In this document: one piece after another, positions 21,119 through 28,013 of the stretch
How positions within the stretch are numbered: position 1 is the first letter of the stretch
Layout of the letters: each line of letters starts with the position of its first letter
Assembly (NCBI GenBank): GCA_023430545.1
Contig: JAEZAF010000145.1
Coordinates: 1 to 28,037 of the forward strand
Source: Chloroflexota bacterium
Lineage (GTDB): Bacteria > Chloroflexota > Anaerolineae > Aggregatilineales > Phototrophicaceae
Direction of reading: 5' to 3'
DNA: 28,037 bases
Position numbers and translations under genes: made by a program
The notes under the pieces: generated by a model
What the model saw: only the letters and a program-made list of their open reading frames with translations
Told to the model about the DNA's origin: nothing
The model's database searches: none

Positions 21119-21496
21119 CTATTTGCCGGTGATGATGTGACCGAAGTAGACTTCCACAGCTTTGATCTGGCCGTTTTCGAACTGGAAGTACTCGGTATTG
21201 CGGAAGCGGCGTCCATCGCTGCCTTCGCTGCTGTAGCGGGCAAAGCCTTCACGCTCGTTGACCATCAGCACCTCGATGTCCATTGGGTTGACTTCGGGCT
21301 GATGCACCCAGCACACGTCCCAGTATTCCGCTTTGCTGATGTGATCGTCGTTCGGGCTGGTAAAGGTGAAGTCAGCGGCCAGCAGACTGTCGAGCGTGGC
21401 GCGGTCGCCGCTTTCCCAGCACTGATAGCACTGCCGAATCAGATCGGCATTTGTGCGCTCGACGTCAGTCTGTGGGGTATTTACATCAGAATGCAT
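21119..21496 (-). CDS. SnoaL-like / NTF2-fold protein
   Basis: 125 residues from MHSDVNTPQTDVERTNADLIRQC. Features of the SnoaL/NTF2 fold: a helix followed by CWESGDRATLDSLLAADFTFTSP, WVHQPEVNPMDIEVLMVNE, and the paired strands NTEYFQFENGQIKAVEVYFG. Members include polyketide cyclases, isomerases and ligand sinks. ATG 21496 has GGAGAGGA upstream, and upstream in-frame codons to 21595 have no conserved content. It is divergent from the HxlR regulator, a likely controller, with a promoter at 21575-21603. Confidence 0.88.
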   Translation of the reverse strand: MHSDVNTPQTDVERTNADLIRQCYQCWESGDRATLDSLLAADFTFTSPNDDHISKAEYWDVCWVHQPEVNPMDIEVLMVNEREGFARYSSEGSDGRRFRNTEYFQFENGQIKAVEVYFGHIITGK

Positions 21497-21574
21497 GATG
21501 GCTTTCCTCTCCTCTCCCGACAAAACGCTCGAACGCGCTGTGAACTCAGAAGTTCTCTTACGCACAACTGTTCT

Positions 21575-21603
21575 ATAATATCCCTTATACTTCAAAAAAG
21601 CAA
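21575..21603 (-). promoter_or_regulatory. Promoter of the SnoaL-like gene
   Basis: Minus-strand TTGCTT (21598-21603) and TATTAT (21575-21580) separated by 17 bp, about 79 bp upstream of the ATG. It faces away from the HxlR promoter. A weak TAAAC-aaaa-GTTTA palindrome (21616-21629) lies between the two and is a candidate operator. Confidence 0.55.
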
Positions 21604-21640
21604 GTGATTATTTCATAAACAAAAGTTTAGCATTCTCAAA

Positions 21641-21669
21641 TTCAATTCTGACGTTGAAAACGGTATACT
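21641..21669 (+). promoter_or_regulatory. Leaderless promoter of the HxlR gene
   Basis: TTCAAT (21641-21646) and TATACT (21664-21669) separated by 17 bp. The -10 ends six bases before the ATG at 21676, so the mRNA should start at or next to the start codon. Confidence 0.6.
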
Positions 21670-21675
21670 TAGGCT

Positions 21676-22338
21676 ATGAAAAATCGAACCTATAATCAAT
21701 TCTGTGCGCTGGCCTTCGCCCTGGACATCATCGGCGAACGCTGGACGCTGCTCATCATCCGTGAACTGCTGACCGGGCCGCGCCGCTTCAAGGATCTATT
21801 GGACGGCCTGCCCGGGGTCAGCACCAATCTGCTGACTGAACGGCTGAAAAGCCTCGAAGAGCAGGGAATCCTCTGCCGCCGCGTGCTGCCACCCCCTGCC
21901 GGATCAACCGTCTACGAGCTGACACCGGTCGGGCGTGGCGTGGAAACGGCAGTTATCGAACTGGGGCGCTGGGGAAGCCAGTTCCTGCCCCCCTCTATGG
22001 AAGGGCTGTCGATGCCAAGTGTGGGGACAACCTCGCTGGCGATCAAGGCATTTTTCAATCCGCAGCAGGCGCAGGACATCGACGCGACCTACGAGCTGCA
22101 TCTGGATGACGAGATCCTTCAGATTCAGATACGAAACGGGACGCTGCACATCCAGCAGGGGCCGGCATTTGAGCCGGATGCGGTGTTTTATACCAGCGTG
22201 CAGCCTTATCTGGGGATGTTCTCCGGCCAGCTTCCGCCAGAACAGGCCATCGCCGCCGGTCTGATCCGCATCGAAGGTGATCCGGCTGAACTCGAACGCT
22301 TCCTGAGCCTCAGTCACGTCCCGACACCCAGTCTGTAA
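21676..22338 (+). CDS. HxlR family regulator with C-terminal SCP2-like domain
   Basis: 220 residues, about twice a minimal HxlR protein. The N-terminal winged helix shows CALAFALDIIGERWTLLIIRELLTGPRRFKDLLDGLPGVSTNLLTERLKSLEEQG (in segments), the family signature. From about residue 116 a second domain with FFNPQQAQDIDATYELHL and IRNGTLHIQQGPAFEPDAVFYTS resembles the SCP2 sterol-binding fold, so the regulator likely carries its own lipid or hydrophobic-ligand sensor. It is divergent from the SnoaL-like gene (180 bp between starts), its probable target. The ATG lacks a ribosome site and follows a -10 box by six bases. Confidence 0.92.
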   Translation: MKNRTYNQFCALAFALDIIGERWTLLIIRELLTGPRRFKDLLDGLPGVSTNLLTERLKSLEEQGILCRRVLPPPAGSTVYELTPVGRGVETAVIELGRWGSQFLPPSMEGLSMPSVGTTSLAIKAFFNPQQAQDIDATYELHLDDEILQIQIRNGTLHIQQGPAFEPDAVFYTSVQPYLGMFSGQLPPEQAIAAGLIRIEGDPAELERFLSLSHVPTPSL

Positions 22339-22341
22339 CCA

Positions 22342-22373
22342 GCAAAAACGGTGCTGGATGGCACCGTTTTTGC
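22342..22373. terminator. Bidirectional intrinsic terminator
   Basis: Arms GCAAAAACGGTGC (22342-22354) and GCACCGTTTTTGC (22361-22373) are perfect with a 6-nt loop. It starts four bases after the HxlR stop, and the A and T tracts make it work on both strands, also closing the minus-strand gene at 22400-22588. Confidence 0.9.
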
Positions 22374-22399
22374 TTTCATATTCAGCATGTTCATCATAT

Positions 22400-22588
22400 T
22401 CAGCAATCACCTGCACGCCGCTGGACCGGTTTACGCTGGATTTCATCGACTGGCGGCTTCAACCCCTGAACAGCGTTTGCCAGCTTTGGTATGAGATCCC
22501 AGACAAACTGCGTCATGGGATCATCTTCAATTTCGCGAATGACCTCTTCCGGGTCGGTTTTGCGGGGAGGAAGTACTGGCATCAACAT
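22400..22588 (-). CDS. Small hypothetical protein
   Basis: 62 residues: MLMPVLPPRKTDPEEVIREIEDD then FVWDLIPKLANAVQGLKPPVDEI and a basic tail. I do not recognise it. Support for it being real is the ATG at 22588 preceded by AGGAGACAGG nine bases upstream, a sensible helical composition and its placement against the bidirectional terminator. No domain, signal or membrane segment. Confidence 0.55.
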   Translation of the reverse strand: MLMPVLPPRKTDPEEVIREIEDDPMTQFVWDLIPKLANAVQGLKPPVDEIQRKPVQRRAGDC

Positions 22589-22728
22589 ACGCCCTGTCTC
22601 CTGATTTCACCATTTCATCATCATGTGTCGCATGGTTTCTAGGTTATCATCCATGGGAGGTCGAGATAAATGCGATCTGAAAGGCAAATCCGGGGCGGTA
22701 CTTCGCGAATCGAAGGGAGATCGTGAGG

Positions 22729-23232
22729 ATGACTTACCATTTGGAAAGTCCGCTGGACGCTACCGACTGGAAGATCCTGCGGGAGCTTCAACAGGATGCG
22801 CGTCTGTCCTATCATGAGTTGGGGCGGCGGGTGGCACTCTCGGCCCCAGCCGCAGCGGAGCGCGTGCGCAAATTAGAGGATCGCGGGATCATCACCGGCT
22901 ATCGCGCACAGGTGAATCCGGAGAAAGTCGGGCTGCCGATTCTGGCTTTTATCCTGCTGAACTGTAATCCGGAGAAATGCCTGCTGAATACCCGACGCCC
23001 GGACGCCTTCCCGGAGATTCTGGACATCTATGTACTGAACAGTGAACCCTGTTCCCTGCTCAAAGTCGCCGCTACATCGATGAAACACTTAAAGGCATTG
23101 ATCGACCGGTTAGACGAACACGGGACGGTCAAGGCGCACATTGTCACCTCGATCGAGTTCAACCGGAATATCAACTGGGAAAACCCGGATGTCGAGGTTG
23201 ATCCCCGACCGAATCCGGGCTGGGTGGAATGA
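22729..23232 (+). CDS. Lrp/AsnC family regulator
   Basis: 167 residues from ATG 22729 (GGGAG nine bases upstream; a GTG at 22723 is also possible). The AsnC-type HTH is at LDATDWKILRELQQDARLSYHELGRRVALSAPAAAERVRKLEDRGIITGY (in segments, residues 7-57). The C-terminal half is the RAM ligand-binding domain (ILAFILLNCNP, VLNSEPCSLLKVAATSMKHLKALIDRL). It is a probable amino-acid-responsive regulator; targets unknown. A CTTCG/CGAAG hairpin (22701-22715) overlaps the 5' side of its ribosome site. Confidence 0.92.
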   Translation: MTYHLESPLDATDWKILRELQQDARLSYHELGRRVALSAPAAAERVRKLEDRGIITGYRAQVNPEKVGLPILAFILLNCNPEKCLLNTRRPDAFPEILDIYVLNSEPCSLLKVAATSMKHLKALIDRLDEHGTVKAHIVTSIEFNRNINWENPDVEVDPRPNPGWVE

Positions 23233-23250
23233 TTTCTAAGCGTGGACGTT

Positions 23251-23709
23251 CTACCCCATTTTCGTGAAGCGCATTTCCATCCACGGCTGCCAGTCGGAGC
23301 ACTCGTCGCGGCGTTCCCAGTGCGCCTGCATGGTGCTGCCATCATCACCAAAGGTCAACGTTGCGCGTGAAAACTCATCACTGAACGTCCAGACCCCGTG
23401 ATCGTCCACCGTGGCATGCATCACACTGAAGTTCCCCTGATGATCAAACGAGCGCATCGGCAGTGAGGAGTCGCCGCTGTCATGACCACCAATCATCTCG
23501 ATGACGTTGACCTGTTCCTCGCCCATCCTGACATCAACATGATGGATCATGAAGAAGCCGCCCGGCAGCCACTCGTAGCTATCCGTGCCGCTGATCTTGA
23601 TCGAAGGTTCGGTGTCGGTTGCCACCGTCTCGCCTTCGGATTTCCATTTGCCGGTAAAGGCATCCAGTCGCTGGAGGGTAGCATTGGGATGAACAGCCTG
23701 CTGACTCAT
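23251..23709 (-). CDS. DUF1579-like protein
   Basis: 152 residues from MSQQAVHPNATLQRLDAFTGKWKSEGET. The family pattern is visible: GKW-SEGE near the N-terminus, SYEWLPGGFFMIHHVDVRMGEEQV, RSFDHQGNFSVMHATVDDHG, and the last strands LTFGDDGSTMQAHWERRD. This is the lipocalin-like beta-barrel of DUF1579, without known function. ATG 23709 has AAAGGAAA upstream; the ATG at 23760 does not. A TATACT box lies at 23748-23753. Confidence 0.85.
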   Translation of the reverse strand: MSQQAVHPNATLQRLDAFTGKWKSEGETVATDTEPSIKISGTDSYEWLPGGFFMIHHVDVRMGEEQVNVIEMIGGHDSGDSSLPMRSFDHQGNFSVMHATVDDHGVWTFSDEFSRATLTFGDDGSTMQAHWERRDECSDWQPWMEMRFTKMG

Positions 23710-23747
23710 CAGTAGCTTTCCTTTCGCATGCAGCATCCAATAGCAGA

Positions 23748-23753
23748 AGTATA
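23748..23753 (-). promoter_or_regulatory. -10 box (TATACT) for the DUF1579-like gene
   Basis: Minus-strand TATACT 39 bp before the ATG at 23709. The -35 region (TAGAAC at 17 bp) is poor and overlaps the stop of the glycosyltransferase gene. Confidence 0.4.
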
Positions 23754-23773
23754 CCCACAAAAGGCCATCTGTT

Positions 23774-24907
23774 CTAAAGCGCCATCACCTTCTCATAGAC
23801 GGCCAGTGTCTCACGGGCGGTCTTGCGCCAGGAATAGCGTGTGGCCTGCGCCAGCCCCTGATTGACCATCGACTGACGGAATGACTCCTGTTCCAGCAGC
23901 GCGATAATCGATCCGGCCATCTTGCGCTCGCTGGCAACCAGAAATGCCCCGTCCCCCACCAGCTCCTGCATTACCGGGATATCCTGCGCGACGACCGGCG
24001 TGCCAGACGCCATCGCTTCCAGTGCAGGCAGACCGAATCCCTCGTAGCGTGTCGGATATGCAAACACCCGCGCCATCCGGTAAAAGGACGGCTTATCCGC
24101 TTCCTCGACAAAGCCAGTCCACTGTACCAGATCATCGATGCCGAGTTCTTTCGCATATGCCGGAAGATCCGGGAAGACCGGCGATGATCCCCACGTCGGC
24201 TGCTTGCCCGCCAGTACCAGCGGGAACTTGTCACTGACACCCTGCGCGACATAGGTATAGGCCAGCAGCAGCTCATTGACACTCTTGCGCCGGTCAAAGC
24301 CGCCCAGATAGAGCACGAAGTCATCCGGCAGGCCGTACTTCCGGCGGACTTCCGTGTCACGCTCTGCCCCCATGCGCGGATGAAAGCGTTCCTCGACGCC
24401 GAGGTGAATCGGCGTGATCATTTCCGGCGGCAGGCTGAGATGCTTCACAATATCGTCTTTGGCCGCCTGACTCAGCGTGATCACATGCGCCGATCCTCGC
24501 GAAGCGGCAGTCACCAGTGAGGTATACAGCTTCGCCCCGAATGACGACGCATACACCGGCATCTCCAGCGGGATCACATCCAGAATACTGGTCACCAGCC
24601 GTGCCGGAGATGACAGCGGCGGCCCCCAGTAAGGCACATGCGCAATATCAGCCTTCAGCCGCTTGACCGCCGCCGGATAGCCGCGCTGTTCAAACATCAC
24701 TTTACCGGGATTGCCGCCCCCTGCATTGACGCGGACGACTTCAATCCCCTGCGGGACCTGTTCCAGATCACCGGTGCGCGTCGGCACAATCAGCGTGAGT
24801 CGATGATCCGGCCCGACGCGCCGAAGCTGTGCCAGCAGATTATGCAGATACTGGCCGCTGCCTGTGTTCGGCTGATCCCAGAACCAACCGTTAAATGCAA
24901 TATGCAT
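23774..24907 (-). CDS. Glycosyltransferase family 4 (GT-B fold)
   Basis: 377 residues. The N-terminal Rossmann domain begins MHIAFNGWFWDQPNTGSGQYLHNLL, the GSG loop typical of GT4 enzymes. The C-terminal domain has LYLGGFDRRKSVNELLLAYTYV, the EX7E motif in RYEGFGLPALEAMASGTPVV, and the final helices. It transfers a sugar from a nucleotide donor, probably to a cell-surface glycan, glycolipid or exopolysaccharide. There is no membrane segment. ATG 24907 has AGGGAAAGA 14-15 bases upstream, so translation may be weak. It stands alone, without other cell-wall genes nearby. Confidence 0.93.
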   Translation of the reverse strand: MHIAFNGWFWDQPNTGSGQYLHNLLAQLRRVGPDHRLTLIVPTRTGDLEQVPQGIEVVRVNAGGGNPGKVMFEQRGYPAAVKRLKADIAHVPYWGPPLSSPARLVTSILDVIPLEMPVYASSFGAKLYTSLVTAASRGSAHVITLSQAAKDDIVKHLSLPPEMITPIHLGVEERFHPRMGAERDTEVRRKYGLPDDFVLYLGGFDRRKSVNELLLAYTYVAQGVSDKFPLVLAGKQPTWGSSPVFPDLPAYAKELGIDDLVQWTGFVEEADKPSFYRMARVFAYPTRYEGFGLPALEAMASGTPVVAQDIPVMQELVGDGAFLVASERKMAGSIIALLEQESFRQSMVNQGLAQATRYSWRKTARETLAVYEKVMAL

Positions 24908-25102
24908 GAAATCGTGTGTCTTTCCCTATACGTCTGTCATCCTGCGATTGTAGCGTATTGCGCAGTGTCCGGCGCGGGGCAACTGATCACCACCAGACCG
25001 GACAGACCAATTTTGAACCATCTGAAAAGCGGGTACGTATTACATGTTATCGGGAGTGGAACAGGGAGAGTGCAGATGTTGAAAATTCGCAAAACTGACC
25101 CC

Positions 25103-25163
25103 TTGACAGCAATTCAGAGTTCACATACACTGTAGTTACTCTAGTCGCTCAAGCGACTAGAGT
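25103..25163 (+). promoter_or_regulatory. Consensus promoter and 12-bp-arm palindromic operator
   Basis: TTGACA (25103-25108) and TACACT (25126-25131) separated by exactly 17 bp form a strong sigma-70 promoter. The inverted repeat ACTCTAGTCGCT (25138-25149) and AGCGACTAGAGT (25152-25163), perfect over 12 bp with a 2-bp centre, begins about at the predicted +1. A repressor bound there would block initiation; the ArsR-type gene at 25194 is the obvious candidate. The rest of the 286-bp gap (24908-25102) shows nothing I recognise. Confidence 0.85.
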
Positions 25164-25193
25164 GAATATGGAGATCAGAAAAGAGAACTCGCG

Positions 25194-26300
25194 ATGGACT
25201 TTGTTTACGCCCCCACAGTCGTACAGATCAGCTTCAGGCTGGTGCCGGTCTGCAATATCTTCGAGACGCTGGGGCTGATGCAGGCCGTCGAAGAACTCTC
25301 TGGTATGAATCCGTGGATTTATGAAACAGTGTCCCACCTGCCGGAAGATGTACGGATCACCAACGGCCTGATCAATCGGGCTGGGGGATGGCATCTGGTT
25401 GCCGAGGCGGACCCGCAGCTTCTCGAACGCGAATTTCCGGAATTTCTTGCATGGCTGGAATCACTGGCACCGGAGAAAATGCGGGAAATCATGGCAGGCT
25501 GGATGATCGACATCCCAGGCGACAAGACACCGCCCACGCTCGATGAAATTTTCAGCAGTCGTGATGTGATGATGGGGCAGGTCAGCAAGATGGTCGCCCA
25601 TAAGCAGAGTCTGAAGGATTACGACTACACAACCGACGGTTTCGATGAGGTTTTCCTGCTGATGCAGGACCCCTCAGTGCTGAAGGCCCGCGTGCTGGAA
25701 CATCTGCACTGGGTCTGGGAGAACGTGCTGCGCGAAGAATGGGAGCACAAGCTGCCGCAGCTTCAGGCTTCAGTGGAAGCCTACCAGCAGCTCGACTTCC
25801 AGAACCTGACCGCACTGGAAGCGGTTCGCACCATCACCGGGCGCGATCTTTCAAACACTGGCTGGGAATGGTCGCAGACAGATCTCGTTTTTATCCCGTC
25901 GCCGCATATCGGCCCGTATATCGGAAGGTTCGACTCAGGCGATAACAAACGGAGCTATGTGATGTTCGGGGTACGCCAGCCACCGCAGACACGGGGCTAC
26001 TCACCGGAACTCACCCGTGCGGAACTCACACCCCGCCTGACCGCTCTCGCCGATGATACCCGTCTCCAGATTCTGGAGACACTGGCACAGCACGATGAAC
26101 TGTATGCGCAGGACATCATGAATATGCTGGATCTGACTCAGTCAGCAGCATCACGTAATCTGAGACAACTGGTTGCAACCGGATACCTGGTGGAACGCCG
26201 CCGGGAGACCGCTAAATGCTACAGCATCAATCGGGAACGCGTGGATGAAACCATGCGAGCACTGCGGCGACTGCTGCGGAAGAAAGGAGCTTCAGCATGA
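25194..26300 (+). CDS. ArsR-type regulator with long N-terminal domain
   Basis: 368 residues. The C-terminal 90 residues are a winged helix: LTPRLTALADDTRLQILETLAQ, recognition helix LTQSAASRNLRQLVATGYL, wing RRRETAKCYSIN. The N-terminal 270 residues, starting MDFVYAPTVVQISFRLVPVCN, are mostly helical, with repeated acidic and aromatic helices and no domain I can name. They probably bind the inducing ligand or a partner. Orthologs of this layout are often beside exporters, but here none follows. ATG 25194 has AAGAGAAC upstream. Autorepression through the palindrome at 25138-25163 is likely. Confidence 0.88.
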   Translation: MDFVYAPTVVQISFRLVPVCNIFETLGLMQAVEELSGMNPWIYETVSHLPEDVRITNGLINRAGGWHLVAEADPQLLEREFPEFLAWLESLAPEKMREIMAGWMIDIPGDKTPPTLDEIFSSRDVMMGQVSKMVAHKQSLKDYDYTTDGFDEVFLLMQDPSVLKARVLEHLHWVWENVLREEWEHKLPQLQASVEAYQQLDFQNLTALEAVRTITGRDLSNTGWEWSQTDLVFIPSPHIGPYIGRFDSGDNKRSYVMFGVRQPPQTRGYSPELTRAELTPRLTALADDTRLQILETLAQHDELYAQDIMNMLDLTQSAASRNLRQLVATGYLVERRRETAKCYSINRERVDETMRALRRLLRKKGASA

Positions 26301-26338
26301 TCTTGACAGCAACTTTCGAGGGGCCTGCGACATGGTAA
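26297..26338 (+). CDS. 13-codon micro-ORF coupled to the ArsR-type gene
   Basis: ATG overlaps the ArsR-type stop (ATGA) and is preceded by AAAGGAG at ideal spacing, but the frame MILTATFEGPATW stops at 26336. This is the start signal of a coupled second gene with almost no gene behind it. It may be a leftover of a deleted partner or a true micropeptide. Confidence 0.35.
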   Translation: MILTATFEGPATW

Positions 26339-26530
26339 CACTCAACATGTAACAGGCTGGAGCAGCAGGTCAGCACGCAGCGGCCCGCCACCGAGCGGAT
26401 AGGGATCGACCCGATCCCATTACAGGCAAAAACCTTTCAACCCAATTTGCGTATATACCACTGACAGGCACAACGCCCTGTCGGCCTGGTTCAATGATCG
26501 CCCTTTTCCGGGCCATATGGAGCTAACATC

Positions 26531-26794
26531 ATGTACGACCATTACCAGAACACCCAGATCAGCAGCATCCGCCGCGAAGAAATCCGCCGCGAAGTCGAGC
26601 AGCAGCGCATGGCGCAGACCAACATCAACGCCGAGATCGCCGAAGAACCGATGCCGTTCTACGCCCCCATCCTCAGCACCGTCGGTGACGCGCTGGTGAA
26701 CGCCGGCAGCGCCCTGAAGGAACGCTACAGCGATGTGCGCGATGCATACGACAATGCCCCGCGCACAGGTGTCCGTCCTTCGATCGCCAAGTAA
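26531..26794 (+). CDS. Small helical protein of unknown function
   Basis: 87 residues. It starts MYDHYQNTQISSIRREEIRRE, with a charged helix (residues 12-30, RREEIRREVEQQRM) likely to be coiled-coil, a short loop EEPMPFYAP, then a second amphipathic helix LSTVGDALVNAGSALKERYSDVRDAY. I do not recognise the family. ATG 26531 has GGAG eight bases upstream. Codon use looks like coding sequence (GC-rich third positions). No signal or membrane segment. The upstream gap 26339-26530 holds only a weak TATATA box near 26450. Confidence 0.65.
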   Translation: MYDHYQNTQISSIRREEIRREVEQQRMAQTNINAEIAEEPMPFYAPILSTVGDALVNAGSALKERYSDVRDAYDNAPRTGVRPSIAK

Positions 26795-26844
26795 CGATCA
26801 AGGGTCACATCCAGCTTTTGAGTAATCGGGCAGATGGCGGACGA

Positions 26845-26962
26845 GCGATACGCCCACACCGATCCGGTCGTATCGCCCATCCTCTCCGCAGCAGCTCACC
26901 GGCTGCTGCCACCGCCATTTGCAGACCCAATCAGGGGGCGCAGTCCTAGGCTCGCTGCGCCC
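26845..26962. repeat. Three consecutive perfect inverted repeats
   Basis: GCGATACG and CGTATCGC (26845-26852, 26869-26876), CAGCAGC and GCTGCTG (26889-26895, 26902-26908), GGGCGCAG and CTGCGCCC (26936-26943, 26955-26962). None is followed by a U-tract. They sit in the 260-bp gap after the small helical protein, before an AT-rich stretch. They could be a structured RNA, a REP-like element or the 3' end of the small gene's mRNA. Confidence 0.6.
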
Positions 26963-27054
26963 TCGCCTAATCCCACAAGCCCACAAACAGCGGATTTACT
27001 GACCTCAGTTTATACCAAAGTCTTATATCGAAATACAAATTGAATTTTCAGATT

Positions 27055-27093
27055 AATCGATCACGCTAATTAATCACGCTAATCAATCACGCT
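27055..27093. repeat. Three tandem 13-bp repeats with GATTAGCGTG core
   Basis: AATCGATCACGCT, AATTAATCACGCT and AATCAATCACGCT are consecutive 13-bp units followed by a partial AATCGATT. On the minus strand the core reads (G/A)ATTAGCGTG, the same as the repeats at 16563-16588. The last unit overlaps the stop codon of the GNAT gene. Confidence 0.8.
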
Positions 27094-27544
27094 AATCGAT
27101 TCGAAACAGGCGGCCTTCTTCGTCATCCTCGATAGGCTGGAAGCCGCACTTCTCCAGCACACGGATCGAGCCGAGGTTATGCTTCGCGGCATACGCATAC
27201 AGTGGACGTTCGCCAACCGCCGCCAGAAACTGTGACAGCGCCTGTGTCGCGATACCCTTGCCCCAGTAAGATTTGCCGATCCAGTAGCCGACTTCGCGGT
27301 GTCCGTCCTGCAACCAGCTCACGATATTGCCTGCGACTTCACCGTTGAACAAAATCGTCCGCTGGATATTCGTTGCAACCGGCAGGTTTTTCGCCCAGTG
27401 CGCCATGAACGCCTCGCGATCTCTGGACGGAAAATCCGCCATCGCCGTCGCTTCGGGATCAAGCTGCTGCTCGTAGAAAATCGTCAGATCGTCGTCGGTC
27501 ACATCGCGGAGCTGCACGTCGTCAGATGTGTTACTGAAGCTCAT
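27092..27544 (-). CDS. GNAT family N-acetyltransferase
   Basis: 150 residues from MSFSNTSDDVQLRDVTDDDL. The acetyl-CoA site motif A is visible: REVGYWIGKSYWGKGIATQALSQFL. The C-terminal motif B strand and helix follow (YAYAAKHNLGSIRVLEKCGFQPIE). The RimJ/RimL branch is likely, acetylating an amine of a small molecule or protein N-terminus. ATG 27544 begins the conserved domain and lies within the membrane-protein gene (14-bp overlap), so translation is coupled despite a weak ribosome site. Confidence 0.9.
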   Translation of the reverse strand: MSFSNTSDDVQLRDVTDDDLTIFYEQQLDPEATAMADFPSRDREAFMAHWAKNLPVATNIQRTILFNGEVAGNIVSWLQDGHREVGYWIGKSYWGKGIATQALSQFLAAVGERPLYAYAAKHNLGSIRVLEKCGFQPIEDDEEGRLFRID

Positions 27545-27974
27545 CGGCGGCACCCCGTTTTTCTTTGGGCTTCCCTTTACGCTTGGGCTTGTCCCACTCA
27601 CTCCCGTCATCCTGCGCGGTGGGGATTTTATTCGCAGGCTTCAGATATCCATTGGTGACAGCGATGTCGATGATCCGAATGAAAAGGATCGAGATGGCAA
27701 AAACGAGCAGTGCCGCCGCGAGACTGGCCGCATAAGCAGCGGGGATGTCCTGAGTGCGATCGATCAACGCCATCAGCAGCGGTGAATTCAGAATCAGCGC
27801 ACTGATGATAAACACCGCCCCGATCGCCTGTGCATAGCCGCCCTGATACGTGATAGGCGCACCGAACACACGCATACTCAGGCGTTTACGGAGAACGGCT
27901 GCCAGACCATAACCAGCCCAGAACACCGTCAGCAGGAAATAGAATAACTGCGCACCGATTTCAGAACCAGACAT
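27531..27974 (-). CDS. Small membrane protein of unknown function
   Basis: 147 residues with three hydrophobic segments: LFYFLLTVFWAGYGLAAVL (10-28), AIGAVFIISALILNSPLLMAL (about 50-70) and AASLAAALLVFAISILFIRII (about 82-102). The C-terminal 45 residues are cytoplasm-like, rich in Lys and Arg (KPKRKGKPKEKRG). I do not recognise the family. ATG 27974 has AGGGG upstream. It overlaps the GNAT start by 14 bp, so they form an operon. Confidence 0.8.
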   Translation of the reverse strand: MSGSEIGAQLFYFLLTVFWAGYGLAAVLRKRLSMRVFGAPITYQGGYAQAIGAVFIISALILNSPLLMALIDRTQDIPAAYAASLAAALLVFAISILFIRIIDIAVTNGYLKPANKIPTAQDDGSEWDKPKRKGKPKEKRGAADELQ

Positions 27975-28007
27975 CAGAACCCCTGTTAATTTGGCTGCAC
28001 ATTCCTG

Positions 28008-28013
28008 ATTATA
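28008..28013 (-). promoter_or_regulatory. -10 box (TATAAT) for the membrane protein - GNAT operon
   Basis: Minus-strand TATAAT 34 bp before the ATG at 27974. The base region 17 bp upstream, TGAACG, is a weak -35 and touches the window edge. Confidence 0.5.

Noticed and set aside
26845..26962. tRNA or rRNA fragment in the hairpin cluster
   Set aside because: No TPsiC-like GGTTCGAATCC segment, no acceptor stem pairing and no conserved rRNA sequence could be seen.
27055..27093. CRISPR array from the 13-bp repeats
   Set aside because: Units are only 13 bp, directly adjacent without spacers, and no cas gene is nearby.
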